64,000 nucleotides of DNA from Acidimicrobiaceae bacterium (GCA_028819005.1 JAPPMP010000011.1:6100-70099), one strand, 5' to 3'. Shown: positions 15,569 through 24,235, counted from the stretch's first letter. Notes: a model not told the origin generated them from the letters alone. A program made the numbers and translations.

Positions 15569-16777
15569 GTGAGCAGGGTCGCAGTTCTCTCCCTTCACAC
15601 CTCGCCGCTGGTGCAACCCGGCGGCGGCGACGCGGGCGGCATGAACGTCTACGTCAGGGAGCTGGTGTCATCGTTGGCCCAGGCAGGGGCCGACGTCACC
15701 GTCTACGTCCGACGCTGGGCCGATGCTCTCCCCGAACATGTCGACGTGGAACCCGGGTTCCGGGTCGTCCATGTGCCCGCAGGCTCCGCCGGCCTCGCCA
15801 AAGAAGCTCTGCCGGGAATCGTCGACAGCTACGCCGACCGCCTACGGGACCACCTGCTGAGCGACCCGGTCGATGTGATCCACGCCAACTACTGGCTGTC
15901 CGGGATTGCGGGCCACCGGCTCAAGCACGAACTCGACCTGCCGCTGGTAGCAACCTTCCACACCTTGGCGCGGGTGAAAGCCGAAACCGGCGACCCCGAA
16001 CCGCAACTGCGCATCGACGCCGAGATCGAGGTGATCCGCTGCGCCGACGTGATCACCGCCAACTCCGTGACAGAACTGCACGAACTCGTGTCCCACTACG
16101 GGGCTGACCCCGACCGCATCGAGATCGTCCCCCCCGGAGTCAACCACGCCTTCTTCTCGGCCGGAGCGCAGCACGGCGCCCGCCAGGCCCTCGGGCTCCG
16201 GCCAGGCCCAGTGCTGCTGTTCGTCGGGCGCATCCAACCGCTGAAAGGCGCTGACGTCGCAGTTGAAGCGCTGGCCGAGCTCAACAACCCGGAAGCTCGA
16301 CTGCTGATCGTCGGAGGGGCCAGCGGTCCCGGCGGTGACACCGAGGTGCGCCGCCTCGAGAAGCTGATCGCCAACAACGGGCTCACCGAGCGGGTCGAGA
16401 TAGTCGAACCACAACCCCACCACCTGCTGTCGACTTATTACCGGGCAGCCGACGTCTGCCTGGTGCCGAGCCGTTCGGAGTCCTTCGGCCTCGTGGCCCT
16501 CGAAGCAGCCGCATGCGGGACGCCCGTCGTTGCAGCCGATGTGGGAGGGCTGCGCACGCTCGTCGAGCACGGCCGCACAGGATTCAGAATCGCCGGCCGC
16601 AACCCCGCCGAGTTCGCCGCCGCCGCCGGCTCGATCCTCGACTCACCGCTGCTCGCCGACGAGCTGTCACGCAACGCGGCGACCTCGGCCCGCTCCTACA
16701 CCTGGACGACCATGGCCGGCCGGTTGCGCCGCGTCTACGACGACATCGCGGCCCGCGTGCCGGTCGACTGCACGTGA
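15569..16777 (+). CDS. mshA: D-inositol-3-phosphate glycosyltransferase (mycothiol biosynthesis)
   Basis: A 402-aa GT-B glycosyltransferase (GT4 family) resembling MshA, which joins UDP-GlcNAc to inositol 3-phosphate in the first step of mycothiol synthesis. Seen: an N-terminal LHTSPLVQPGGGDAGGMNVY acceptor loop typical of MshA, IHANYWLSG, PPGVNHAFF, VGRIQPLKG and the EX7E-type SESFGLVALEAAACGTPVV. GTG 15569 is chosen because the family start (RVAVLSLHTSP) follows and a GGGGTGGG site precedes; an upstream ATG at 15539 is possible. The YbjN-like gene downstream is a common actinobacterial neighbour of mshA. Confidence 0.88.
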   Translation: MSRVAVLSLHTSPLVQPGGGDAGGMNVYVRELVSSLAQAGADVTVYVRRWADALPEHVDVEPGFRVVHVPAGSAGLAKEALPGIVDSYADRLRDHLLSDPVDVIHANYWLSGIAGHRLKHELDLPLVATFHTLARVKAETGDPEPQLRIDAEIEVIRCADVITANSVTELHELVSHYGADPDRIEIVPPGVNHAFFSAGAQHGARQALGLRPGPVLLFVGRIQPLKGADVAVEALAELNNPEARLLIVGGASGPGGDTEVRRLEKLIANNGLTERVEIVEPQPHHLLSTYYRAADVCLVPSRSESFGLVALEAAACGTPVVAADVGGLRTLVEHGRTGFRIAGRNPAEFAAAAGSILDSPLLADELSRNAATSARSYTWTTMAGRLRRVYDDIAARVPVDCT

Positions 16778-16803
16778 CCCCAGGGCCCTCCCGGTAGTGC
16801 CGC

Positions 16804-17265
16804 GTGGAGTCGCCTCTCGCCACACCCGCCGAGCTGGCCGCCGTTGAGCAGCGCATAGACGCCTGGCTCGAACAGGCCGCGGCTGCCAACCCGCTGATCG
16901 ATGCGGTGGAGCGCAGCACCGACGACATCGTGCGCTGGTTCGTGCGAGTCCTCGGAGAAGAGAAGGACGTTTGGACTGCCTGGTTGACGCTGCGCCAGCG
17001 CACCCTGCAGTTCGAGACCTACGTGATGCCCGCACCCGAGACCCACGAAGCCGAGTTCTACCGCCAACTGCTGCGGCGCAATCACAAACTGACCGGGCTG
17101 AGCTTCGAGATCGGCGACGAGGACGCAGTCTTTCTGGCGGGATCGCTGCCCGTGGCTGCGGTGACCGAAGCCGAGCTCGACAGAATCCTGGGATCATTGT
17201 GGGCGGCAGTCGAGCTCTGCTTCAGGCCGGCCCTGCGAATTGGCTTCGCCTCCCGCTTCCCTTGA
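16804..17265 (+). CDS. YbjN-domain protein
   Basis: A 153-aa protein from GTG 16804, 26 bp after mshA. It shows the YbjN pattern: a helical N-terminus, a central WTAWLTLRQRTLQFETYVMP strand region, RRNHKLTGLSFEIGDED and AVTEAELDRILGSL. YbjN proteins are chaperone-like or type III secretion chaperone-fold proteins of uncertain role, and homologues often sit beside mshA in actinobacteria. The functional link is by neighbourhood only. Confidence 0.75.
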   Translation: MESPLATPAELAAVEQRIDAWLEQAAAANPLIDAVERSTDDIVRWFVRVLGEEKDVWTAWLTLRQRTLQFETYVMPAPETHEAEFYRQLLRRNHKLTGLSFEIGDEDAVFLAGSLPVAAVTEAELDRILGSLWAAVELCFRPALRIGFASRFP

Positions 17266-17368
17266 GTTGTCTTTTATAATATTTCATGTATATTGGTGAT
17301 TGACCAGGCGGGAGCGGCGGAGTACTCGGGGAAGTGTGCATCGCCACTCCCGCCGGTCCCCCCTCTGC

Positions 17369-18286
17369 TTACGGAAGTGCGGCGCAGAGTTGCTGGTTCA
17401 TCTTGTCCAGCGCGGCACGGGCCGCGTCGACTGGGTCGGCGTCGGTTGCTGATTGCCAAGCGCCCAAAATCGCCCTGCTCGAATTGACGAGGATTCCCGT
17501 TCCCTGATCGGTGCAGCCGGCCACCGCCTGTGAAGCGTCAGCGCCCTGAGCACCGAACCCAGGCACCAAAAACAGCGTCTTGGGAAGCATGGCCCGCAAC
17601 TCCGCCGCCTCGGCAGGCCAAGTCGCCCCGACCACAGCCCCCACGTCGGAAAATCCGCTGGCACCCTGGCGGCCCCGCCCCCACTCATGAACCTTCGCGG
17701 CCACCGCCTTCAGCAGCGACCCGTCGCCGACCACCTGATCCTGGAAATCCTCAGCGCCCGGATTCGATGTGCGGACCAGCACAAAAACACCCTTGCCCTC
17801 CTCCGGTCCACCGATCAGCGGTTCGATCGAATCCCCCCCCAGGTACGGGTTCGCAGTGATCCAGTCAACGCCCAGCCCAGGGAGTTGCTGAGCGTCCACC
17901 AGCCCGGGGGCCGAGGTGAGCAGACCCTGCCGATAATGCACCGCAGTCGCCCCGATGTCGGAGCGTTTGGCATCCAGAATCACCGGCACACCGAGCCTGC
18001 GAGCCTCCGCCACAATCCGCTCCAACACCTGCCAGCCGACCGAACCGTAAGCCTCGTAGCAAGCAGCCTGCGGCTTCACGACCGCACAATGGCCCGCCAC
18101 AGCGCGCAAGATCGACGCCATGAACGTCTCGAAAGCAATCGCCACCTGCTTACGCGGGTCATCGGTCTGAGCGACCGCGGATCTGACGATCTCATCGGGA
18201 ATCAATTCAGGCCGGGGATCCAAGCCGACACAGGCAACCGAGCCCGTCGACTCACAAGACCCAGCCAACAAGTCCCCAGCATGCAT
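17369..18286 (-). CDS. pyrF: Orotidine 5'-phosphate decarboxylase (type 2)
   Basis: A 305-aa OMP decarboxylase making UMP, the last step of de novo pyrimidine synthesis. The type 2 (mycobacterial/myxobacterial) form is shown by CVGLDPRPELIP near the start, VKPQAACYEAYG and the catalytic LDAKRSDIG with Lys and Asp. VVGATWPAEAAELRAMLP and LVPGFGAQGAD close the phosphate site. It stands alone, away from other pyr genes, convergent with the YbjN gene across a 103-bp gap that has an AT-rich patch but no recognisable gene. Confidence 0.93.
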   Translation of the reverse strand: MHAGDLLAGSCESTGSVACVGLDPRPELIPDEIVRSAVAQTDDPRKQVAIAFETFMASILRAVAGHCAVVKPQAACYEAYGSVGWQVLERIVAEARRLGVPVILDAKRSDIGATAVHYRQGLLTSAPGLVDAQQLPGLGVDWITANPYLGGDSIEPLIGGPEEGKGVFVLVRTSNPGAEDFQDQVVGDGSLLKAVAAKVHEWGRGRQGASGFSDVGAVVGATWPAEAAELRAMLPKTLFLVPGFGAQGADASQAVAGCTDQGTGILVNSSRAILGAWQSATDADPVDAARAALDKMNQQLCAALP

Positions 18287-18550
18287 GTACGAACGCTACC
18301 TCCGCCAGCGCTGATCGGACGCGATGAACTCATAGACCGCTTTGGTGTGACGCTGTGCAGGAATGGGGATACCACGTATAGGGACGGATCACCGCGCAGC
18401 CCGATCACTGTGGATGACGCCAATTCGGGTCGGGCGGGCGTTATCGCGACGCTCGACGAGTTCCTGCTCCGAACCTTGAGTTGAACACATATCGGCGGTG
18501 CTTGGTTGCGTGTGGGCGAGTCGGGGCTCTGGTGGGGTACCGTTCGTCGG
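18287..18550. other. 264-bp gap between pyrF and proC with a possible 45-codon ORF remnant
   Basis: No firm gene is seen. On the plus strand a GTG at 18347 opens 45 codons ending at 18484, with protein-like composition (ITVDDANSGRAGVIATLDEF). There is no ribosome site, and the frame continues upstream as antisense of pyrF. It may be a decayed gene end or chance. Promoters for the divergent pyrF and proC genes should also lie here. Confidence 0.25.
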
Positions 18551-19336
18551 ATGAAGCTGCAGATGATCGGCGGCGGCAAGATGGCCGAAGCGCTGCTCGG
18601 GGGACTGGTAGATCGCGGCTGGGCCACAGCCGACGAGATGCATGTCGTCGAACCCGTCGCTGAGCGCCGAGAGCTGCTTGCAGCCGAGCATCCGTCGATG
18701 TCGGTCGGAACCGAACCGATAGCGCAGACCGATGCGCTCATCGCCGTGAAACCCGACGTGGTGGCCGCGGTCCTCGGCGGGCTTGCAGCCGCCGGAGCCC
18801 CCCGGATCCTGTCGATCGCCGCGGGAGTGCGCACCAAGGTGATCGAACAGCAACTTCCGGCGGGCACTGCGGTTGTGCGCTGCATGCCCAACACCCCCGC
18901 GCTGGTCGGCCTAGGCGCCGCAGCCATCGCCAAAGGAGCCGCAGCAGGCCCCGACGACCTCGACTGGGCAGCGGGGATCATGGGCGCGGTCGGCACCGTC
19001 GAGCTCGTCGACGAAAGCGACCTCGACGCGGTCACAGGATTGTCGGGATCAGGGCCCGCCTACCTGTTCCACCTGGCGGAGGCACTGACCGCAGCCGGAA
19101 TAGCCGAAGGGCTGGCACCCGAAACAGCCGACGCCCTCACCCGCCAAACCCTGCTCGGCGCAGCCGCGCTGCTCTCAGAATCGGGCGAAGACCCGGCGGT
19201 GCTGCGCAGCAACGTCACCTCGCCCGGAGGCACCACCGCTGCGGGCCTGGCAGTGTTCGTCGAAGCAGACCTGGTCTCGCTCGTGGGCAGGGTGGTGCAG
19301 GCGGCCGCACAGAGATCGCGCGAGCTCGGAAAGTAA
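18551..19336 (+). CDS. proC: Pyrroline-5-carboxylate reductase
   Basis: A 261-aa NAD(P)H-dependent reductase completing proline synthesis. The Rossmann motif is MIGGGKMAEALLGGL at the N-terminus. IAVKPDVV, RCMPNTPALVG and the substrate-binding LSGSGPAYLFHLAEAL follow, then LLSESGEDPAVLRSNVTSPG and GGTTAAGL. Length and order match ProC closely. ATG 18551 is the family start. It is seven bases upstream of the SAM hydrolase gene, so the two are likely one transcript. Confidence 0.94.
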   Translation: MKLQMIGGGKMAEALLGGLVDRGWATADEMHVVEPVAERRELLAAEHPSMSVGTEPIAQTDALIAVKPDVVAAVLGGLAAAGAPRILSIAAGVRTKVIEQQLPAGTAVVRCMPNTPALVGLGAAAIAKGAAAGPDDLDWAAGIMGAVGTVELVDESDLDAVTGLSGSGPAYLFHLAEALTAAGIAEGLAPETADALTRQTLLGAAALLSESGEDPAVLRSNVTSPGGTTAAGLAVFVEADLVSLVGRVVQAAAQRSRELGK

Positions 19337-19343
19337 CATCGCT

Positions 19344-20285
19344 GTGGCTGCTCGATTCGACACCGTCTCGTTCCTGTCCGACTACGGGCACGAAGACGAA
19401 TTCGTGGGAGTGGTCCACTCGGTGATCCGCTCGATCGCCCCGCACGTCGCGATCATCGACGTCGCCCATGGAATCACCCCGCACGACGCCCGGGCCGGGG
19501 GCCTGGCCCTCGCCCGAGCCGCCAACTACCTGTGCCCGGGCGTGGTGGTCGCGGTCGTCGACCCGGGCGTGGGAACCCGACGGCGAGCGGTGGCAATCGA
19601 GGTCGGCGACGGAGCGTCGTATCTGGTCGGGCCCGACAACGGACTGCTGGCCCCCGCAGTCGGTCTCGTCGGCGGTGCCACACGAGCCATCGAACTCACC
19701 TCGCCAGACCATCGACTCCCTCTGGCTGGAGGCGCAACCTTCGATGGCCGCGACGTGTTCGCCCCGGCCGCAGCACACCTGTGCAACGGGGTTCCGCTCG
19801 AAGAGCTCGGAGAGGCCATCGACACCGCCGGCCTGGTGCCCGGGGTGCTGCCGGTGAGCCAGATGGAAGGCGACGAACTCGTGGCTGAAGTGCTGTGGAT
19901 CGACCGCTTCGGCAACTGTCAGCTCAACGTCGACCCCGTAGACGTCGACCAGTTCGGCACAACAATTCTGGTAGTCATGCCGAACACGGAGAAAATCGGG
20001 ATGCGGACCGAGGCCTACGACCAGATCCCCACCGGACGTGCAGGCCTGATGGTCGATTCGAGCGGTCTGCTCTCGCTAGCGGTCGCCAGGGGATCAGCTG
20101 CGAGCGAATTCGACCTAGCCGAAGGCGACGAGATTCGCCTCGCCGTAGCCGACAGCCTCGCCGTAGCCGACAGCCGTGCCGTAGCCGACAGCCGTGCCGT
20201 AGCCGACAGCCGTGCCGGAACCGACAGCCAGCAGGGCGGTGTGTCAATCGCGGTTGAGATCCAAAGAAAGGGGCACGCCCAATGA
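19344..20285 (+). CDS. S-adenosyl-L-methionine hydrolase (DUF62 family) with repeat tail
   Basis: A 313-aa homologue of SAM hydroxide adenosyltransferases (DUF62), which convert SAM and water to adenosine and methionine. Seen: FLSDYGHEDEFVGVVHSV (active-site Asp and His region), VVAVVDPGVGT, LVGPDNGLLAP and the C-terminal DRFGNCQLN. GTG 19344 starts the family N-terminus. The family-like part ends near residue 265. Beyond that is a hydrophilic tail of five (A/L)VADS(R/L)-type hexapeptide repeats, then about 20 residues. Its stop overlaps a 27-aa membrane peptide gene. Confidence 0.88.
   Translation: MAARFDTVSFLSDYGHEDEFVGVVHSVIRSIAPHVAIIDVAHGITPHDARAGGLALARAANYLCPGVVVAVVDPGVGTRRRAVAIEVGDGASYLVGPDNGLLAPAVGLVGGATRAIELTSPDHRLPLAGGATFDGRDVFAPAAAHLCNGVPLEELGEAIDTAGLVPGVLPVSQMEGDELVAEVLWIDRFGNCQLNVDPVDVDQFGTTILVVMPNTEKIGMRTEAYDQIPTGRAGLMVDSSGLLSLAVARGSAASEFDLAEGDEIRLAVADSLAVADSRAVADSRAVADSRAGTDSQQGGVSIAVEIQRKGHAQ
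20140..20229 (+). repeat. 18-bp tandem repeat in the SAM hydrolase tail
   Basis: Five consecutive 18-bp units (core gccgtagccgacagc) run 20140-20157, 20158-20175, 20176-20193, 20194-20211 and 20212-20229; only the last diverges by a few bases. They encode in-frame hexapeptides close to LAVADS and RAVADS. Confidence 0.95.
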
Positions 20286-20365
20286 GAAGCGGAACCACTA
20301 TCGCGATCATCGTCTTGTTGGTGCTGATTCTGGGCGCCTCAGCGGTGCAGTTCCTTCTGCTGTGA
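20282..20365 (+). CDS. 27-aa single-transmembrane peptide
   Basis: ATG 20282 overlaps the SAM hydrolase stop (AATGA), giving a 27-residue peptide: a short polar start (MRSGTT), one hydrophobic helix of about 20 residues and no tail. AAAGAAAGG-like purines (ccaaagaaaggggcac) lie 6-18 bases upstream as a good ribosome site. Coupling, a clean helix and codon use support a real small membrane protein. Function unknown; it could modulate an integral membrane partner. Confidence 0.6.
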   Translation: MRSGTTIAIIVLLVLILGASAVQFLLL

Positions 20366-20419
20366 ACAACCACCATGGTTGCTTCGCTCGGCATCGGGGC
20401 GCGTGCCATCATTACGGTG

Positions 20420-20470
20420 ATCTCACTGTATTGATCTGACCGCGTGCTGATCCCACTGTGTTGATCTGAA
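20420..20470 (+). repeat. 21-bp direct repeat upstream of the acyl-CoA ligase gene
   Basis: atctcactgtattgatctga at 20420-20439 recurs as atcccactgtgttgatctga at 20450-20469, a 30-bp period, ending about 20 bp before the ligase start. Spacing near three helical turns is compatible with a paired regulator site, but the region also fits the general habit of repeats at gene junctions in this window. Confidence 0.65.
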
Positions 20471-20489
20471 CCCAGGGAGACCCGTCACC

Positions 20490-22007
20490 GTGAACATCGC
20501 CACTCTGCTCGAAGACCATCCCGGCAGCCGCACAGCCATCGTCTCGGGCAGCGACCGCGTCTCCTACGGAAGTCTCAGAGAGAAGATCGCCGCCGTCCGA
20601 GCCGTGCTCACAGGGCTCGGCCTCGAAACCGGAGACAGAGTCGCCATCCTCTGCGGCATCAACACACGGTTCGTGCAAGCGTGGTACGGGGCGGTCGGAG
20701 CAGGGATGGTGGCGGTTCCCCTCAACCCGCAGGCGCCCGCGGCTGAACTCCAACGTGAACTGTCGGTCGTCAATGCCAGAGCCGTGATCGCAGGCCCTGC
20801 AGGAGTGGCTGCTCTGGAGACTCTCGACTTCTCAGAGGTGCCCTCCCTCGATCATTGCCTTGTGCCCGCGGGAGCGGTGCTCGAAGGCGCCGTCGACCTC
20901 GACGCAGCCGTCGCACAGGCCGCCAACCAGGCCACCACCGCCCAAGAACTCGTCCCGATCGTCGACAGGGACGACGAACAGCTGGCGACCCTGCTGTTCA
21001 CCAGCGGAACCGCGGGCAGCCCCAAAGCCGCGATGCTCACCCACGGCAACCTGGCGTCGAACATTCGTCAAGTGCTGGCCCGGCCCGAACAGGTCGCCCG
21101 CCCCGACGACGTGACCGTCTGCGTTGTCCCGCTCTTTCATGTGCTGGGACTCAACTCGATCCTCAACCTCTCGCTCTGGGTCGGCGCGACGCTGGTGTTG
21201 GTCGAACGTTTCGATCCAGTGTCGATGGTCGAGCTGCTCGCGGCAGAACAGGTCAGCACCCTCGCCGGCCCGCCGACCATGTGGTCAGCGCTGACCAGCC
21301 TCGATGACGTCGACCCAGAAGCGTTCTCGCAGATTCGCCTGGCCGTCTCGGGCGCCGCGGCAATCCCGGACCGTGTGGTCGAGACGGCGCAGACCCGATT
21401 CGGTCTGCGGATCTACGAGGGTTACGGGCTGACCGAAGCGAGCCCGACAGTAACGCTCGCCACCGGAACCGACGCGCCGATCGGCTCGGTCGGTCGGCCC
21501 GTTCCCGGCGTGGAAGTGCGCCTGGTGGACGGCGGCGACGACGTGTACATCGGTGACCCGGGTGAAGTGCTGGTACGAGGCCCGAACGTCTTTCGGGGAT
21601 ACCTCGGCGACCCCGTCGCCACCGCCAGAGTCATCGACGAGGAGGGATGGCTCCACACCGGCGACATCGCGGTGGTCGACGACGACGGTTACCTCTACCT
21701 GGTGGACCGAGCCAAGGACTTGGTCATCGTCTCGGGATTCAACGTCTTCCCCGCCGAGGTCGAACGGGTGCTCGCAACGCATCCGGCGGTTCGCGAAGCA
21801 GGCGTGGTCGGGATCCCCCACCCCTACAGCGGCGAGACGGTCAAGGCATTCGCTGTGGCCGAAGACGGCTACATGGTCGAGGAGGATGATCTGGTCGCGT
21901 GGTGCGCCAACGAGCTGGCCCGCTACAAGTGCCCGACCAAGATAGATTTCGTCGACGAGATCCCGCGGGGCATGGGCGGCAAGGTGCTGCGTCGCGAATT
22001 GCGGTGA
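20490..22007 (+). CDS. AMP-forming acyl-CoA synthetase (fatty-acid-CoA ligase type)
   Basis: A 505-aa adenylate-forming ligase. The P-loop motif is LLFTSGTAGSPKAAMLTH. YEGYGLTEASP, the hinge region GWLHTGDIAVVDDDGYLYLVDRAKDLVIVSGFNVFPAE (described in parts) and the C-terminal catalytic-Lys motif RGMGGKVLRREL are all present. It activates a carboxylic acid, probably a medium- or long-chain fatty acid, as acyl-AMP then acyl-CoA. Substrate range is not readable. GTG-free ATG/GTG start at 20490 is preceded by AGGGAGACC. No pathway partners adjoin it. Confidence 0.88.
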   Translation: MNIATLLEDHPGSRTAIVSGSDRVSYGSLREKIAAVRAVLTGLGLETGDRVAILCGINTRFVQAWYGAVGAGMVAVPLNPQAPAAELQRELSVVNARAVIAGPAGVAALETLDFSEVPSLDHCLVPAGAVLEGAVDLDAAVAQAANQATTAQELVPIVDRDDEQLATLLFTSGTAGSPKAAMLTHGNLASNIRQVLARPEQVARPDDVTVCVVPLFHVLGLNSILNLSLWVGATLVLVERFDPVSMVELLAAEQVSTLAGPPTMWSALTSLDDVDPEAFSQIRLAVSGAAAIPDRVVETAQTRFGLRIYEGYGLTEASPTVTLATGTDAPIGSVGRPVPGVEVRLVDGGDDVYIGDPGEVLVRGPNVFRGYLGDPVATARVIDEEGWLHTGDIAVVDDDGYLYLVDRAKDLVIVSGFNVFPAEVERVLATHPAVREAGVVGIPHPYSGETVKAFAVAEDGYMVEEDDLVAWCANELARYKCPTKIDFVDEIPRGMGGKVLRRELR

Positions 22008-22205
22008 CCCGCACCGCGAGGCGCTCTCGGCAAGCGAGGCTTACTTCCCAGAGTCGGATGCGCGTCAAGCGATTGAGTTTGGAGCTTCCTTCAAGGTCCT
22101 CCACTGCTACATGCAAGATGGGCGGACGAGTTGGGAATTGCGGAAGACCTGGCTGAACTGCTCGACGAGCAGGCCGAACTAGGGCCAACCTCCAGCGGCT
22201 ACGGT
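22008..22205 (+). pseudogene. Possible frameshifted small gene remnant before rex
   Basis: Two plus-strand frames each look protein-like in turn. One reads SEAYFPESDARQAIEFG and FKVLHCYM to about 22110. The other continues ADELGIAEDLAELLDEQAEL to a stop at 22214-22216. A single frameshift around 22105-22115 would join them. No family is recognised and no start is convincing. This is a tentative reading of an otherwise empty 206-bp gap. Confidence 0.3.
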
Positions 22206-22213
22206 TGTGTGCA

Positions 22214-22897
22214 GTGAACGACCGCGAACCCATCCCAGAAGCCACCGTCGCCCGCCTGCCTGTGTACCTGAGGAGCCTCTTGGAGTTGGCTGCCACCGGC
22301 CCGACCACGGTCTCGTCAGTGGGTCTGGCCGAACTGGCCGGTGTCAACGACGCCAAGGTGCGCAAGGACCTCAGCTACCTCGGACCGCACGGAACCAGAG
22401 GCGTGGGATACAACGTCGACCACCTGATCGTTGCGATAAGCCGTGCGCTCGGAGTGACCAACACGTGGCCGGTCGTGGTTTGCGGACTCGGCAATCTCGG
22501 CCAAGCGCTCGCCAACCACACCGGCTTCACAGAGCGGGGGTTCCCGGTGGTCGCCGCAGTGGACACCGACCCCGAAAAGATCGGCGCCAGCATCGACGGA
22601 GTGACCGTTCACCACCCCAAGGACCTCGCCGAAGTCGTGACCGGCCACCAGGTCGCAATCGGGGTGATCACCACACCGGCCGAAGCCGCGCAGGAGACCG
22701 TCGACCTGCTCGTCGAAGCGGGGGTTCGCTCGATCCTCAGCTTCGCTCCGACTGTCCTCGTCGCCCCCGACGGGATCGACGTTCGCTCCGTGGACCTCTC
22801 CACCGAACTGCAGATTCTCGGATTCCACCTCCAGCGCCAGCTGCCACTTCAAAGAGGCAAGGCGCAAGACGCCGGCGGGGTCGCTGAATGCCCCTGA
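22214..22897 (+). CDS. rex: Redox-sensing transcriptional repressor Rex
   Basis: A 227-aa repressor that senses NADH/NAD+ and controls respiratory genes. An N-terminal winged helix (ATVARLPVYLRSLLEL, then LAELAGVNDAKVRKDLSYLG) reads DNA, and a Rossmann domain (VVVCGLGNLGQAL, VAAVDTDPEKIG) binds NADH. GTRGVGYNV links the domains as usual. GTG 22214 fits the family N-terminus better than TTG 22205. It precedes hemA, a common actinobacterial arrangement (rex-hemA-hemC), suggesting redox control of heme supply. A Rex-like operator is found before the cytochrome bc genes. Confidence 0.93.
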   Translation: MNDREPIPEATVARLPVYLRSLLELAATGPTTVSSVGLAELAGVNDAKVRKDLSYLGPHGTRGVGYNVDHLIVAISRALGVTNTWPVVVCGLGNLGQALANHTGFTERGFPVVAAVDTDPEKIGASIDGVTVHHPKDLAEVVTGHQVAIGVITTPAEAAQETVDLLVEAGVRSILSFAPTVLVAPDGIDVRSVDLSTELQILGFHLQRQLPLQRGKAQDAGGVAECP

Positions 22898-22918
22898 TCC
22901 CGGTACCGTTTTGCAGGT

Positions 22919-22952
22919 CTGGAGAATTGAGCGGTGAGCCACCGGGCTCCAG
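22919..22952 (+). promoter_or_regulatory. Nested stem-loop in the hemA leader
   Basis: CTGGAG (22919-22924) pairs with CTCCAG (22947-22952). Inside it, CGGTG (22932-22936) pairs with CACCG (22940-22944) around a three-base loop. The structure ends 24 bases before the hemA GTG and could influence hemA expression or terminate rex reads. It matches no riboswitch class I know. Confidence 0.35.
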
Positions 22953-22975
22953 TATCGGATTAGAGGAACCTGGCT

Positions 22976-24235
22976 GTGTCGATCGTCGCGATTGGTTGTA
23001 ATCATCGGTCGACTCCGATCGCCAAGCTCGAACAGATGACCGTCGCCGCCGACGAGCTGCCGAAGGCGCTGAGCGGGTTGGCAGAAGCAGACCATCTCTC
23101 GGAGGTGGTGGTGCTGTCCACCTGCAACCGTGTCGAGGTTTACGCCTTCGCTGAACGCTTCCACGGCGGCTACCAGGACGTTCGGGAATTCCTCGCCCGC
23201 CACGCCGGCCTGGCCCCCGAGGACGTGGCCGACCATCTCTACGCCTATCACGACGCTGACGCGGTCCGACACCTGTTCTCAGTCGCGGCAGGCCTCGACT
23301 CCGCCGTGGTCGGCGAACACGAGATCCTCGGGCAAGTACGCGACGCCTGGGACTGCTCGGTCGGCGAGCGAACTGTCGGCTCCGTGCTCGGCGGCCTCTT
23401 CCGCCACGCCATCGAAGTGGGCAAACGCGCCCGCTCGGAGACGTCGATCGGGCGCGGAATCGCCTCGGTGTCACAAGCCGCGGTGGCGCTGGCCGACGAA
23501 CGCAGCGGCGGCATAGCCGGGCGCAGCGTCCTGGTGATCGGCGCCGGGGAGATGGCTGAAGGGACGGTCAGGTCTCTGGCCAAGGCCGGCGCCTCAGAGA
23601 TAGTTGTCGCCAACCGCACGCAAGACCGGGCCGTGGAACTCGCTGCGGCGTGCGACGGCACAGCCGTGCACATCTCCGAACTCCCCGACGCCCTCTCGCG
23701 AGCAGCGGTGCTCGTGACCACCACCGGGGCCCAGGAACTGATCCTGCAGGCCACCGATGTGGCGTCTATCGCCGCTCGACGCGGCGACCTGCCGCTGGTG
23801 ATCGTCGACGTCGCCGTTCCCCGAGACGTCGACCCCGCCGCGGGCCGGCTCAAGGGCGTCACCCTGTTGAACATGGACGACATCGGCGACTTCATCGACG
23901 GCGGCCTTGAGAGCCGCAACCGCGAAGTGGCCGGCGTCGTGGCGATCGTCGACTCAGAAGTCCAGCGGTACCAGTCGATGACCTCAGCACGGGAGGTTGC
24001 ACCGCTGATCAGCGCGCTGCGCCGGCAGGCCGAGGAGATCAGGCTCGCAGAACTGGAGCGACTGGGCGCGAAACTGTCTGATCTCGACGCTGAACAGCTT
24101 GCGGCCGTCGAGGCCCTGACCAAGCGGATCGTCAACAAGATGTTGCACGGGCCCTCCACGCACCTCAAAGACGCCGCAGGACGGGCCCGCGGAGATCGTC
24201 TGGCTGAATCCCTGCGTGATCTCTATGACCTCTAG
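22976..24235 (+). CDS. hemA: Glutamyl-tRNA reductase
   Basis: A 419-aa NADPH-dependent reductase converting glutamyl-tRNA to glutamate-1-semialdehyde, first step of C5 heme synthesis. The catalytic Cys50 lies in VVLSTCNRVEVY. GCNHRSTPI near the start, SAVVGEHEILGQVRDAW and the NADPH motif VLVIGAGEMAEGTV follow; a C-terminal dimerisation helix region ends the protein. GTG 22976 is preceded by AGAGGAACC. Heme genes hemC, hemD, hemB and hemL follow in order, with one unrelated-looking GPP34 gene among them. Confidence 0.95.
   Translation: MSIVAIGCNHRSTPIAKLEQMTVAADELPKALSGLAEADHLSEVVVLSTCNRVEVYAFAERFHGGYQDVREFLARHAGLAPEDVADHLYAYHDADAVRHLFSVAAGLDSAVVGEHEILGQVRDAWDCSVGERTVGSVLGGLFRHAIEVGKRARSETSIGRGIASVSQAAVALADERSGGIAGRSVLVIGAGEMAEGTVRSLAKAGASEIVVANRTQDRAVELAAACDGTAVHISELPDALSRAAVLVTTTGAQELILQATDVASIAARRGDLPLVIVDVAVPRDVDPAAGRLKGVTLLNMDDIGDFIDGGLESRNREVAGVVAIVDSEVQRYQSMTSAREVAPLISALRRQAEEIRLAELERLGAKLSDLDAEQLAAVEALTKRIVNKMLHGPSTHLKDAAGRARGDRLAESLRDLYDL

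Noticed and set aside
17270-17300. Perfect TATAAT at 17275-17280 as a promoter
   Set aside because: No suitable -35 element and no gene starts just downstream on the plus strand; pyrF is convergent. It may be part of a terminator or chance AT patch.
20420-20470. Integrase attachment site from the direct repeat before the ligase gene
   Set aside because: Spacing is only 30 bp, with no integrase or tRNA nearby; it fits the general junction-repeat habit.
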